DNA from: an uncultured Granulicatella sp.
GTDB lineage: Bacteria > Bacillota > Bacilli > Lactobacillales > Aerococcaceae
Assembly: GCA_938017885.1 (NCBI GenBank)
Contig: CALIJD010000241.1
Location: forward strand, 1-7,099
Length of the DNA: 7,099 nt
Direction of reading: 5' to 3'
The notes beneath the pieces are model-generated. The model saw nothing but the letters and a program-made list of their open reading frames with translations, was not told the origin of the DNA and ran no database searches. Of this stretch, positions 1 through 6,565 are shown piece by piece; position 1 is the first letter of the stretch, and the number at the start of each line of letters is the position of its first letter. The position numbers were made by a program, and so were the translations under genes.

Positions 1-708
1 ATTATAGATGCTGCAAAAACGTTGGTAAATGATCTTGCAAGCGATGTAAAAGATTTTCAAGAATCTAGAACTAAAAAGAATGAAAAAGAGAAATTGCTTG
101 ATCATTTAGCTTCAAATAAAACGATGAAATACGTTATCAATTCCTATCAAGACAATATTGATGATGCCCAGAATAAACTATCTACCTATTTAGATGAATA
201 TTGGCGTGAAAAGGAAAGAGAGTTTAAGAGACAACTAATTCTTAAAGTGACTGAATCGGATACATTAACAGAATCACAGCGAGAAGAAATAGCGGAAAAA
301 ATAAAAAATTATGATGTGAACAATTTTAAAGAGCAAGCTAATTCGGTGTTTGTCAGAGAAAAATTCTTAAGAGGAATGGTGTTAGGAATTCATCTTTTTG
401 AAGATGAAAAATTGAATACCCGACGTCTAGCTAGAATCTATAATAATCAAATAACGACTAATGTAGAGAAAATGTCCCAAGAGATGAATGAATATTGTTT
501 TATGCAATTTAAAAATTGGGAGAAAAAGATTCTTGATGAAATTAACGAAGGACTTGCTGAGTATAATCCAGAATTAAGAGAGTTGACTAAGAAAATTCGT
601 CTTGAGACAGATAGTCTTATCGAGTTAGAGCAAAATCAAATGATGATACGATCTTCTTTAGAAACGATTAAGAGTCTGATGTCGTGGGAAGTAGTGGAAG
701 GGGTATAG
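1..708 (+). CDS. Coiled-coil/helical protein of unknown function, C-terminal part (5' end outside the window)
   Basis: Frame 1 is open from the first base to a TAG at 706-708, giving 235 residues. A TTG at 22 could be read as a start, but the codons before it (IIDAAKT) continue the same helical pattern and no ribosome binding site precedes it, so this is most likely the C-terminal part of a longer protein. The visible part is almost all charged, heptad-like helix rich in Glu, Lys, Asn and Gln, with no signal peptide, membrane segment or catalytic motif. The end (roughly the last 60 residues, ending in LMSW-E) has the style of the helical C-terminal stalk of bacterial dynamin-like GTPases. That is only a resemblance, because any GTPase domain would lie upstream of the window. 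Its stop is 3 nt before the next ATG, so it is co-transcribed with the large ATPase and probably acts with it. The coding call is sure and the function is unknown. Confidence 0.85.
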   Translation: MIDAAKTLVNDLASDVKDFQESRTKKNEKEKLLDHLASNKTMKYVINSYQDNIDDAQNKLSTYLDEYWREKEREFKRQLILKVTESDTLTESQREEIAEKIKNYDVNNFKEQANSVFVREKFLRGMVLGIHLFEDEKLNTRRLARIYNNQITTNVEKMSQEMNEYCFMQFKNWEKKILDEINEGLAEYNPELRELTKKIRLETDSLIELEQNQMMIRSSLETIKSLMSWEVVEGV

Positions 709-711
709 ACT

Positions 712-3700
712 ATGGGAATTAAAAATGCCATTAAGAAAGTTGCTGGAAAAGCTGGAGACCAAGTTGCTAAGTTATCTTCTTTGAGTCCAGAGCAGTTAGA
801 AAATGTACAGTTGCTTCGTGAAAAATACTTGCTTGAAACTCCGAATCCAAACGATGCTACTGCGCGCGAGTTGACGGAACGTTTGATGGCTGCAAGCAGT
901 GTCGAAATCTTTAATGCATATCTTCCACAGATTAAGGATCTTTATTTACCACTCAATAATGAGGCGGAATTTGGGAAAGAGTTCGATGATGCGCATAACA
1001 TTCGCTATATCAACATTACAAAGTGGGTTACAGATAAGAAAGAAAATAACTTAGAGAAACTGGTTAATGTCTACGCAGTGCTTTCTAACGATGATTGCAA
1101 CATTGCTTTAGTGTTTGATCGTAAACAAAATACGACAAATGTGTATCTAGCGGTTGTGAATAATAAAAATTCGAAAAGTAGTACGGATGTTGACAACTAT
1201 AAGGATCAAATTGTTGAAGCGATTAGAGGTAATTTTCCTGGAGCTGAGTGGAAGGAAGAAGGAATAGGGGTATTACCATGCTTTACAGAAGATAGAAAGT
1301 ATTCGGTGTCAACGGCTTCCAATATTCCAGCGGAAAAATCAGAAAAGTTTATTAGCCAAACGATTGAAAAACTAATTGATGGAATTGTTCCAGATACGAA
1401 AAAGAAAGAATATACGATTATTCTTCTGGCAACTCCAATTCTTGATGTAGAAGATAGAAAAATTAAATTGGGAGAATTCTATTCAGGCTTAGCACCTTAT
1501 GCTTCCTGGTCTACAAGTTTTCAAAGAACAGAGAACGAAAGTGTTAGTTCATCTGCGACGGTTGGTGTCAACGTAGGGGCCAGTGCGGGAGTCCAGAACG
1601 GAGTCAATACTGCCATAACAGAGAGCCAAGGAACATCAGATAGCAGTGCTCGAACAGATACCGAATCTGCAAGTGATACAGATACGACTGGTGAATCTTC
1701 TACAGAAAGTGACACTCAGAGCAGTTCGGAAGGTACGAGTGAAGCGAATACAGATACAACGGGGCATTCTAATTCAATTGGTGGTGGAGGATCTGCAGGA
1801 GTATCTGTAGGGCCAGATGAATTTCATGTGAATGTCGGGACCAACGTTAACTATAGCGAAGGCTGGAATAGTGGCACAGCCAAATCTCTTGGAAAAACTG
1901 CAGTCGAAACGATTGCTAAGGGAACAGCAAAGACTTTGACTGATAGTACTAGTAGAACGGTTGGGACAGCGGTTGCGAACACTCTAGGTCGAGCAGTGAC
2001 TAATTCGATTGCGGCGACAAATGGCGCTACTAAGAGTGTAGGATTCGGTGCGAATATCGGCGCAAACTTTGCGCGTTCTTCTACGACTACAATTATGCTG
2101 GGTAAAAACGAAGGCATCACACAGAACTTTACGAACTTTAATATTCAATATGCCTTGGAAATGTTAAAAGGACAGATGAAACGTTTCGAACAGAGTACGG
2201 CGCTTGGAATGTGGGATTTTGCAGCTTATGTGATCAGTGAAGATCCAAATGTAGCGAATAACGTGGCTCATTCGTATTTAGCATTAACGCTTGGCGAAGA
2301 TTCATATATGTCTAAATCTGCCATCAATACTTGGCGTGGAAATGTAGACGATGAAGCTGGGCAAGCAAAAGAAATCACTGAGTATATTAAGACACTTCGT
2401 CATCCAGTGTTTGGATTAAATCCTGCAGTGGTAGGGAAGATAGAAGATAATGAAGTGAAACTTGAGGTAGACGAAGAAACAGAATTTATCGTTTATCCGC
2501 CGATTGTTACTGCTACTACAAGTCTTTCAGGAAAAGAATTAGCATATTCGTTGAACTTCCCTCAAAAATCAGTTGCGGGACTTCCAGTACTAGAATGCGT
2601 GGAGTTTGGAAGAAATGTAGTGACGTATGATGATGTTTATCGAGGCGAATCCGAAATTAAACTCGGTCATGTATTCCATATGAATCGAATGGAAAACACG
2701 GAGGTGGCTCTTTCTAAACAATCATTGGCTTCACATACATTTATTACGGGTAGTACCGGTTCTGGTAAGAGTAACACGGTCTACCAAATGATTGATCGCG
2801 CTAGAAAACTAGGAGTTAAGTTCCTTGTGGTAGAGCCAGCTAAAGGTGAATATAAGAATGTGTTTGGTCATAGAAATGATGTGACAGTGTTGGGGACGAA
2901 TCCACTTGTCAGCCAACTTCTAAGAATCAACCCGTTCAGTTTCCCTAAAAACATTCATGTCCTAGAACATATGGACCGATTAGTAGAAATCTTTAATGTT
3001 TGTTGGCCAATGTATGCAGCAATGCCAGCGGTTTTAAAGAGCGCTGTTGAGAAGTCATACGTAGATTGTGGTTGGGATCTTGTTAAATCTCAAAACAAAT
3101 ATGATGAAGAGTTATATCCAACATTTGCGGATGTGGCCAGAAATGTAAAAAGCATTATTGATTCTAGTGAATATGATGCGGAAAATAAAGGTGCCTATAA
3201 AGGTTCGTTACTAACTAGATTAGAATCTTTATGCAACGGTATTAACGGAATGATTTTTGTTTCGGATGAAATTAGTGCGACACAATTATTTGATGAAAAT
3301 GTCATTGTTGACCTTAGTCGTGTCGGTTCTAGCGAGACAAAATCACTAATTATGGGGATGCTAGTGCTAAAACTTCAAGAGTACCGTATGTCATCAGCAA
3401 ATGGGATGAACGCCGAGTTGAAGCATATTACAGTCCTTGAAGAAGCTCATAACCTGCTAAGAAGAACTTCAAGTGAACGTTCGTCAGAAGGAAGCAACTT
3501 ACTCGGAAAGAGTGTTGAGATGCTTTCGAATGCGATTGCGGAAATGCGTACGTATGGAGAAGGATTTATTATTGTCGACCAGGCTCCAGGATTAATGGAT
3601 ATGTCGGTCATTCGAAATACGAATACGAAAATTATTCTCAGACTTCCAGACCAAACGGATAGAGAGTTGGTTGGAAGAGCAGCCAATCTGAATGAAGATC

Positions 3701-4173
3701 AAATTACAGAATTGTCGAAACTTCCTTGTGGGATCGGTGCGGTATACCAAAATGAATGGGTGCAACCTGTCTTGTGTAAGGTTGATAGAGTCGATATCGA
3801 CGAAAAACCATATCAATATACTCCTAAGAAGCTTGATGGAAACTACAGAAATGATGTAGAAGTAGTTTTATTAGATTGTATTATGAAAAAAGTAATTGCC
3901 AGAGAGAGTGATAAAACAGATTTGAAGGGTATTAGAACAGCAGTTATCAAATCAAATTTGGATTCACGAATCAAAGATTATTTCTTAGAGTATCTTGACA
4001 ACGATGGTGAAGAGGCGTTGGCTGCATTAAGAAAGCTTGTATATAATTTTTTGTCTGCAGAAAATGCGGTTATTAATGTGAAAAACTTCAACGATATCAC
4101 AGAATGGGTACGAAAAGTTGTTGAACAATTAACTCCTTCCATAAAAGACTACTCAAATAAGAAAATCGATTAA
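712..4173 (+). CDS. Large HerA/VirB4-like (DUF87-type) P-loop ATPase with Ser/Thr/Gly-rich insert
   Basis: This 1153-residue protein starts at ATG 712, preceded by GGAAGGGG at 696-703 (8 nt spacing). Residues 1 to about 275 form a unique N-terminal region. Residues about 277-460 are a Ser/Thr/Gly/Ala-rich low-complexity stretch. The motor follows: Walker A GSTGSGKSN at 680-688, Walker B HITVLEEAHN at 905-914 with paired acidic residues 910-911, and a HerA-type sensor segment FIIVDQAPG at 952-960, followed by RLPDQTDRELVGRAANL. These are the hallmarks of hexameric HerA/FtsK-class translocases that pump DNA or protein. The order and the long N-terminal extension differ from standard 500-600 residue HerA. 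No signal peptide or clear membrane helix is visible, so I expect a cytoplasmic or peripheral protein. It sits between a coiled-coil protein and a nuclease toxin-immunity pair, which suggests a role in toxin handling (inference). The open frame continues in phase after the stop, so this copy may be C-terminally truncated by about 34 residues. Confidence 0.9.
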   Translation: MGIKNAIKKVAGKAGDQVAKLSSLSPEQLENVQLLREKYLLETPNPNDATARELTERLMAASSVEIFNAYLPQIKDLYLPLNNEAEFGKEFDDAHNIRYINITKWVTDKKENNLEKLVNVYAVLSNDDCNIALVFDRKQNTTNVYLAVVNNKNSKSSTDVDNYKDQIVEAIRGNFPGAEWKEEGIGVLPCFTEDRKYSVSTASNIPAEKSEKFISQTIEKLIDGIVPDTKKKEYTIILLATPILDVEDRKIKLGEFYSGLAPYASWSTSFQRTENESVSSSATVGVNVGASAGVQNGVNTAITESQGTSDSSARTDTESASDTDTTGESSTESDTQSSSEGTSEANTDTTGHSNSIGGGGSAGVSVGPDEFHVNVGTNVNYSEGWNSGTAKSLGKTAVETIAKGTAKTLTDSTSRTVGTAVANTLGRAVTNSIAATNGATKSVGFGANIGANFARSSTTTIMLGKNEGITQNFTNFNIQYALEMLKGQMKRFEQSTALGMWDFAAYVISEDPNVANNVAHSYLALTLGEDSYMSKSAINTWRGNVDDEAGQAKEITEYIKTLRHPVFGLNPAVVGKIEDNEVKLEVDEETEFIVYPPIVTATTSLSGKELAYSLNFPQKSVAGLPVLECVEFGRNVVTYDDVYRGESEIKLGHVFHMNRMENTEVALSKQSLASHTFITGSTGSGKSNTVYQMIDRARKLGVKFLVVEPAKGEYKNVFGHRNDVTVLGTNPLVSQLLRINPFSFPKNIHVLEHMDRLVEIFNVCWPMYAAMPAVLKSAVEKSYVDCGWDLVKSQNKYDEELYPTFADVARNVKSIIDSSEYDAENKGAYKGSLLTRLESLCNGINGMIFVSDEISATQLFDENVIVDLSRVGSSETKSLIMGMLVLKLQEYRMSSANGMNAELKHITVLEEAHNLLRRTSSERSSEGSNLLGKSVEMLSNAIAEMRTYGEGFIIVDQAPGLMDMSVIRNTNTKIILRLPDQTDRELVGRAANLNEDQITELSKLPCGIGAVYQNEWVQPVLCKVDRVDIDEKPYQYTPKKLDGNYRNDVEVVLLDCIMKKVIARESDKTDLKGIRTAVIKSNLDSRIKDYFLEYLDNDGEEALAALRKLVYNFLSAENAVINVKNFNDITEWVRKVVEQLTPSIKDYSNKKID
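1540..2091 (+). other. Ser/Thr/Gly/Ala-rich low-complexity segment inside the ATPase gene
   Basis: Residues about 277-460 of the large ATPase are strongly biased to Ser, Thr, Gly, Ala, Asp and Glu. The first part contains glycine-spaced blocks such as VGVNVGASAG. The middle is an acidic Ser/Thr run with the hexapeptide DTDTTG (322-327) echoed as NTDTTG (346-351), 24 residues apart. The last part alternates Gly/Ala/Asn blocks such as GANIGANFA. There are almost no bulky hydrophobic residues in the middle, which fits a flexible linker or a pore- or surface-exposed segment. The bases here are also more GC-rich (28 of 60 in 1861-1920 by hand count). Two antisense open frames over this stretch are shadows of the biased composition. 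Confidence 0.7.
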
Positions 4174-4278
4174 GCTATATCTTTAATTTTAGAAGAGCAA
4201 GCTTTACGCAATGCAATGTATAAAGGTTACTTAAGCCGCTTTGTGGAAGTTTATAAAGAAAGAGGTCGAGTGTTTTAA
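4174..4278 (+). pseudogene. In-frame continuation of the ATPase gene after its stop (probable lost C-terminal tail)
   Basis: Directly after TAA 4171-4173, the same frame runs 34 codons (AISLILEEQALRNA... ending YKERGRVF) to a TAA at 4276-4278. That TAA shares one base with the toxin ATG at 4278-4280. The peptide looks like genuine helical protein, amphipathic with Leu/Glu/Arg and aromatic residues, and joins smoothly to the helix before the stop. A TAATG junction is typical of coupled operon genes. I infer that the ancestral ATPase ended here at 1188 residues and that a single base change (for example from TTA, CAA, GAA or AAA) made the present stop. A sequencing error or stop-codon readthrough is also possible. 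No internal start with a ribosome binding site is seen for this fragment alone. Confidence 0.6.
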
Positions 4279-4943
4279 TGAAAGAACTAGCAACCATAGA
4301 TACAACAGAAATTAAAATTTCAAAAGTTGAAGCTTTTGTAGAAATTAAACCAGAAAATGGAACGGATTTTCAGGAAGCACGCGATTTTTTAAGAAAAGAA
4401 TTTTCTGGGGAAAATATTAAATATAAAGAACGACTAAAACATGTTCCGATAAATGGAAAAAATGGTTATTACGAAGGTATAAGAGGAGAGTCAAAGTTTA
4501 TTCCGTCAGAGGCAACAGCTCGTGGAGTAGCCTGCAAAGAAAAATTAGCTGAATACGGAGTTGATGGGATTGAATATAAGGGTGGTAAAGCTGATTTTTC
4601 TAAAGTATCTTACGTAACAGTAGAAATAGAAAATATGACGGGAAATCGTAATGACTATCAAAAAGATGGTGAATGGAAGGCCGGAAACTTCTCTCAAGCG
4701 GATGCTAAAGCGGCTGAACAATGGAACGCTCAAGGGAAAGATGGAAGAACGGATTGGACAGAAAAGGATGTCTATAATTTCAGAAAAGATCCAGAACACA
4801 AGTACACTTGGCATGAACGTTGTGATACAAAAACAATGGATTTAGTACCATATGAAATTCATAGTTTTTTTGGACACTTAGGTGGAGTAGCTGAATGTAA
4901 AGCTAGAGATGCTAAAAATAACGGAGGTGAATTCGATGAGTAA
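4278..4943 (+). CDS. HNH-family nuclease toxin (colicin-DNase/WHH-like)
   Basis: This is a 221-residue protein. The C-terminal half carries the metal-finger nuclease signature TWHE at 177-180, then T-K-T-M-D-LVP at 184-191, IH at 194-195, and GHLGGVAE at 199-206. The likely active or metal-binding residues are H179, E180, H195 and H200. This pattern belongs to the HNH/Endo VII superfamily toxins (colicin-DNase and WHH type, from established family knowledge), which cut nucleic acid, usually DNA. Residues from about 50 (GKNGYYEGIRGESKF) through the motif look like one nuclease domain. The first roughly 50 residues are an extra domain that could be a docking or delivery tag (inference). No signal peptide, LXG, RHS or other long delivery module is present, so export would need a partner, and the ATPase upstream is the obvious candidate. 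Only a weak AGAGG lies 12 nt before the ATG, so translation probably depended on coupling to the upstream gene. The immunity gene overlaps its 3' end. Confidence 0.85.
   Translation: MKELATIDTTEIKISKVEAFVEIKPENGTDFQEARDFLRKEFSGENIKYKERLKHVPINGKNGYYEGIRGESKFIPSEATARGVACKEKLAEYGVDGIEYKGGKADFSKVSYVTVEIENMTGNRNDYQKDGEWKAGNFSQADAKAAEQWNAQGKDGRTDWTEKDVYNFRKDPEHKYTWHERCDTKTMDLVPYEIHSFFGHLGGVAECKARDAKNNGGEFDE
4923..4929 (+). promoter_or_regulatory. Ribosome binding site deciding the immunity gene start
   Basis: GGAGGTG lies 6 nt before ATG 4936 and inside the end of the toxin gene. It makes ATG 4936 the start rather than the in-frame ATG at 4909, which has no such site. Confidence 0.8.
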
Positions 4944-5310
4944 GATTAAAGCTGAAATCTGGGGTAGAGAGTTTGAATTACCGATTATCGTGAAGAAGTT
5001 TAGTGGAGAAGATAGTACAGAAACGCAAAAGGAAGCAGTAGAGCGATTTAAGAACAACTTACAATTGATTAACGCTGCAAAACCAGAAGTTGAGAAATAC
5101 ATCTTAGAAAACGGCTTGAAGGACAATGGTATTACAGAAGTTGATAACATCTTCAAGTATGTCATTCCTAAAACAATCACTGTTCCACAAGTTAAGGAAA
5201 GAGTCGTAGCTGTAATGTGTGACTTTAAATTCGATATGGAAAATGGCTTAGCCATCGTTTTTGAGAACGAAAAATTCAAAGAAGTAGGATACCAAGATTT
5301 AGTGTTATAA
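4936..5310 (+). CDS. Probable immunity protein for the adjacent nuclease toxin
   Basis: This 124-residue protein begins MSKIKAEIWGREFELP and has no signal peptide or membrane segment, so it should be cytoplasmic, as expected for protection against a DNase. It is a small alpha/beta protein with an acidic character. The N-terminal strand pattern (IKAEIWGREFELPI), a central helix with KPEVEKYI, and the C-terminal FDMENGLAIVFENEKFKEVG resemble the DUF2004/DUF6985-like immunity families. That assignment is by look only. Position is the main evidence: its ATG overlaps the toxin's last codons by 8 nt with a strong ribosome binding site, the standard layout of a toxin-immunity pair that keeps antidote synthesis tied to toxin translation. 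It ends with TAA at 5308-5310. It could instead be a chaperone or adaptor for the toxin. Confidence 0.75.
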   Translation: MSKIKAEIWGREFELPIIVKKFSGEDSTETQKEAVERFKNNLQLINAAKPEVEKYILENGLKDNGITEVDNIFKYVIPKTITVPQVKERVVAVMCDFKFDMENGLAIVFENEKFKEVGYQDLVL

Positions 5311-5441
5311 GAACACGAGGATATAGAGCGGAAAAGCTTAGAAGGATATAACAAAACGGTATAAATTGTGAAAATGTGAGCGGGAGGAGTGTAGTTTAGA
5401 TTACTTCAATAGTTTGATGGAAATATCATTAGAGTAATTAA

Positions 5442-5470
5442 TTTTCATTTCTAATTATGTGTTTTATATT
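5442..5470 (+). promoter_or_regulatory. Possible sigma-A-type promoter for the SIR2-HerA operon
   Basis: TTTTCA (5442-5447) and TATATT (5465-5470) are separated by 17 bases, matching TTGACA at 4 of 6 and TATAAT at 5 of 6 positions. Transcription would start near 5477, about 40 bases before the proposed start codon. In A+T-rich DNA such matches occur by chance, so support is moderate. The 8-mer GAGTAATT flanks it at 5432-5439 and 5473-5480. Confidence 0.4.
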
Positions 5471-5503
5471 GTGAGTAATTTAAAATAGGTAGACTATATG
5501 TAT

Positions 5504-5510
5504 AAAGGAG
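5504..5510 (+). promoter_or_regulatory. Ribosome binding site favouring a TTG start for SIR2
   Basis: AAAGGAG is followed by AGG and sits 8 nt before TTG 5519. The alternative ATG at 5498 lies upstream of this site and has only a weak TAGGT before it. Confidence 0.65.
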
Positions 5511-5518
5511 AGGATCTG

Positions 5519-6565
5519 TTGAACGATAAGTTGGATAAATTAAAAAAAGAAATCCAATCTTTTTTTGATAAAGGTACAGTAACTATAGTAGGTTCTGGCT
5601 TGTCTTGTGCAGAAGGAATTTCTGGGATGAAGGGACTGTCCGAAAGACTAATTAAATATGTTCCTTCTGAATTGAATTCACAAGATGAGATTGAGTGGAG
5701 TAAAGTAAACAAAGCTTTAAACGACGGATTAGATTTAGAATCAGCATTACAGATGACTAAGGTATCATCAGAAGTTGAAAAACAAATTATAAAACATTCA
5801 TATGAACTGATTTCGAGTGAAGATAAAAATGTGTTTATAGACATAATTAAAAGAGGAAGAAAGTTGATCTTTTGTGAATACCTTTCAAAATTTAATCTTG
5901 ATATATATGACTTGGTAGTTATAACAACTAATTATGATTTACTTATAGAATATGCATGTGAAAGTAAAGGATATGCTTATTTGGATTCTTTTTGTGGCGG
6001 GATTATTTCGAAATATATATTGAATTCACAAGGGACACAAAATAGTAGAATTGATTGCATGAAGAGAAGCTTTGTTAATAATAGTTCAACTAAACATCAT
6101 ATAAAGATATATAAGCCACATGGATCAATTAATTGGAAGTATATTAATGATACTCTATATAAAATTAATCATATGGATTGTGGCACTCCTTGTATAATAA
6201 CACCAGGGTCAAATAAGTATGAAAAAGGATATAATCCGCCTTTTGATTTTCATATAGGCAAAATGGGGCAAGAAATAGATTCTGCTAAAAGGCTAGTGTT
6301 TATTGGGTACGGTTTCAATGACAACCATTTAGAGACGCATCTAGTTAATAATAAAGATAAACCAAAATTAATTGTTGCAAAAGCATTGTCAAATAATGCG
6401 AAGAAGATTATCGAAGATTCGCAAAACACAATAGCGTTGGAAGAAAACATAGTAGAAGGAGGCACCGTTGGAACAAAAGTTTATATAGATAATCAAACCT
6501 ATGAAATTAAAGATAAAAAAATTTGGGATTTAAAGGAATTGATAAAGGAGATTTTTAATGAATAA
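5519..6565 (+). CDS. SIR2-family NAD+ hydrolase of a SIR2-HerA (Nezha) anti-phage system
   Basis: This 348-residue protein is read from TTG 5519; an ATG at 5498 in the same frame would add 7 residues. Visible SIR2 motifs are the NAD-binding loop TIVGSGLSCAEG (about 22-33), VITTNYDLL with N138 and D140, KPHGSINW with H201, and the late Rossmann motif FIGYGFNDNH (261-270). N138 and H201 fit the catalytic Asn and His positions of SIR2-type NADases (family knowledge). In SIR2-HerA systems this protein assembles with hexameric HerA and degrades NAD+ when phage infection is sensed, causing abortive infection. The length fits a SIR2 domain with a small C-terminal extension. The HerA ATG lies inside its last codons (8 nt overlap), so the two are translationally coupled. 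It is cytoplasmic, with no signal peptide or membrane segment. Codon choice is strikingly A+T-rich compared with the left operon, consistent with separate transfer. Confidence 0.9.
   Translation: MNDKLDKLKKEIQSFFDKGTVTIVGSGLSCAEGISGMKGLSERLIKYVPSELNSQDEIEWSKVNKALNDGLDLESALQMTKVSSEVEKQIIKHSYELISSEDKNVFIDIIKRGRKLIFCEYLSKFNLDIYDLVVITTNYDLLIEYACESKGYAYLDSFCGGIISKYILNSQGTQNSRIDCMKRSFVNNSSTKHHIKIYKPHGSINWKYINDTLYKINHMDCGTPCIITPGSNKYEKGYNPPFDFHIGKMGQEIDSAKRLVFIGYGFNDNHLETHLVNNKDKPKLIVAKALSNNAKKIIEDSQNTIALEENIVEGGTVGTKVYIDNQTYEIKDKKIWDLKELIKEIFNE
6544..6550 (+). promoter_or_regulatory. Ribosome binding site for HerA inside the end of the SIR2 gene
   Basis: AAAGGAG lies 7 nt before ATG 6558, within the last codons of the SIR2 gene, and fixes the HerA start. 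Confidence 0.8.

Larger units (their letters stand above)
5311..5518 (+). other. Intergenic junction between toxin cassette and SIR2-HerA operon
   Basis: No gene is supported in these 208 bases. The left part (5311-5400) is purine-rich with two GGATATA copies and a strong orphan Shine-Dalgarno-like GGGAGGAG at 5382-5389. No worthwhile reading frame follows it: a GTG at 5389 meets TAG at once, and an ATG near 5416 yields six codons. This may be the debris of a lost third gene of the left operon. The right part (about 5400-5490) is A+T-rich and holds the likely promoter of the next operon. I see no clear GC-rich hairpin with a T-run, so no terminator is called for the left operon. Confidence 0.5.

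Noticed and set aside
1521..2120. Antisense open frames over the Ser/Thr/Gly-rich part of the ATPase gene
   Set aside because: They mirror the biased codon composition of the real gene, lack ribosome binding sites and encode low-complexity sequence rich in Val, Ala, Pro and Ser.
3447..3816. Two antisense open frames in the ATPase motor region
   Set aside because: They lie opposite the conserved Walker B and sensor region, overlap each other, and have no start signals.
4545..4845. Open frames on both strands inside the toxin gene
   Set aside because: The toxin frame carries the recognisable nuclease motif; the others are shadows without ribosome binding sites or recognisable protein character.
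4878..5354. 158-codon antisense frame across the immunity gene
   Set aside because: The + strand frame has a strong ribosome binding site and operon overlap; the antisense frame has neither and is Ser/Phe-rich, as expected from antisense reading.
5311..5364. Seventeen in-frame codons after the immunity stop, ending in TAA
   Set aside because: Short enough to be open by chance, and unlike the ATPase tail it does not lead into an overlapping start codon.
5400..5438. Inverted repeat ATTACT...AGTAAT in the intergenic region as a terminator
   Set aside because: Only a 6-bp A+T-rich stem with a loop of 27 bases and no T-run behind it.
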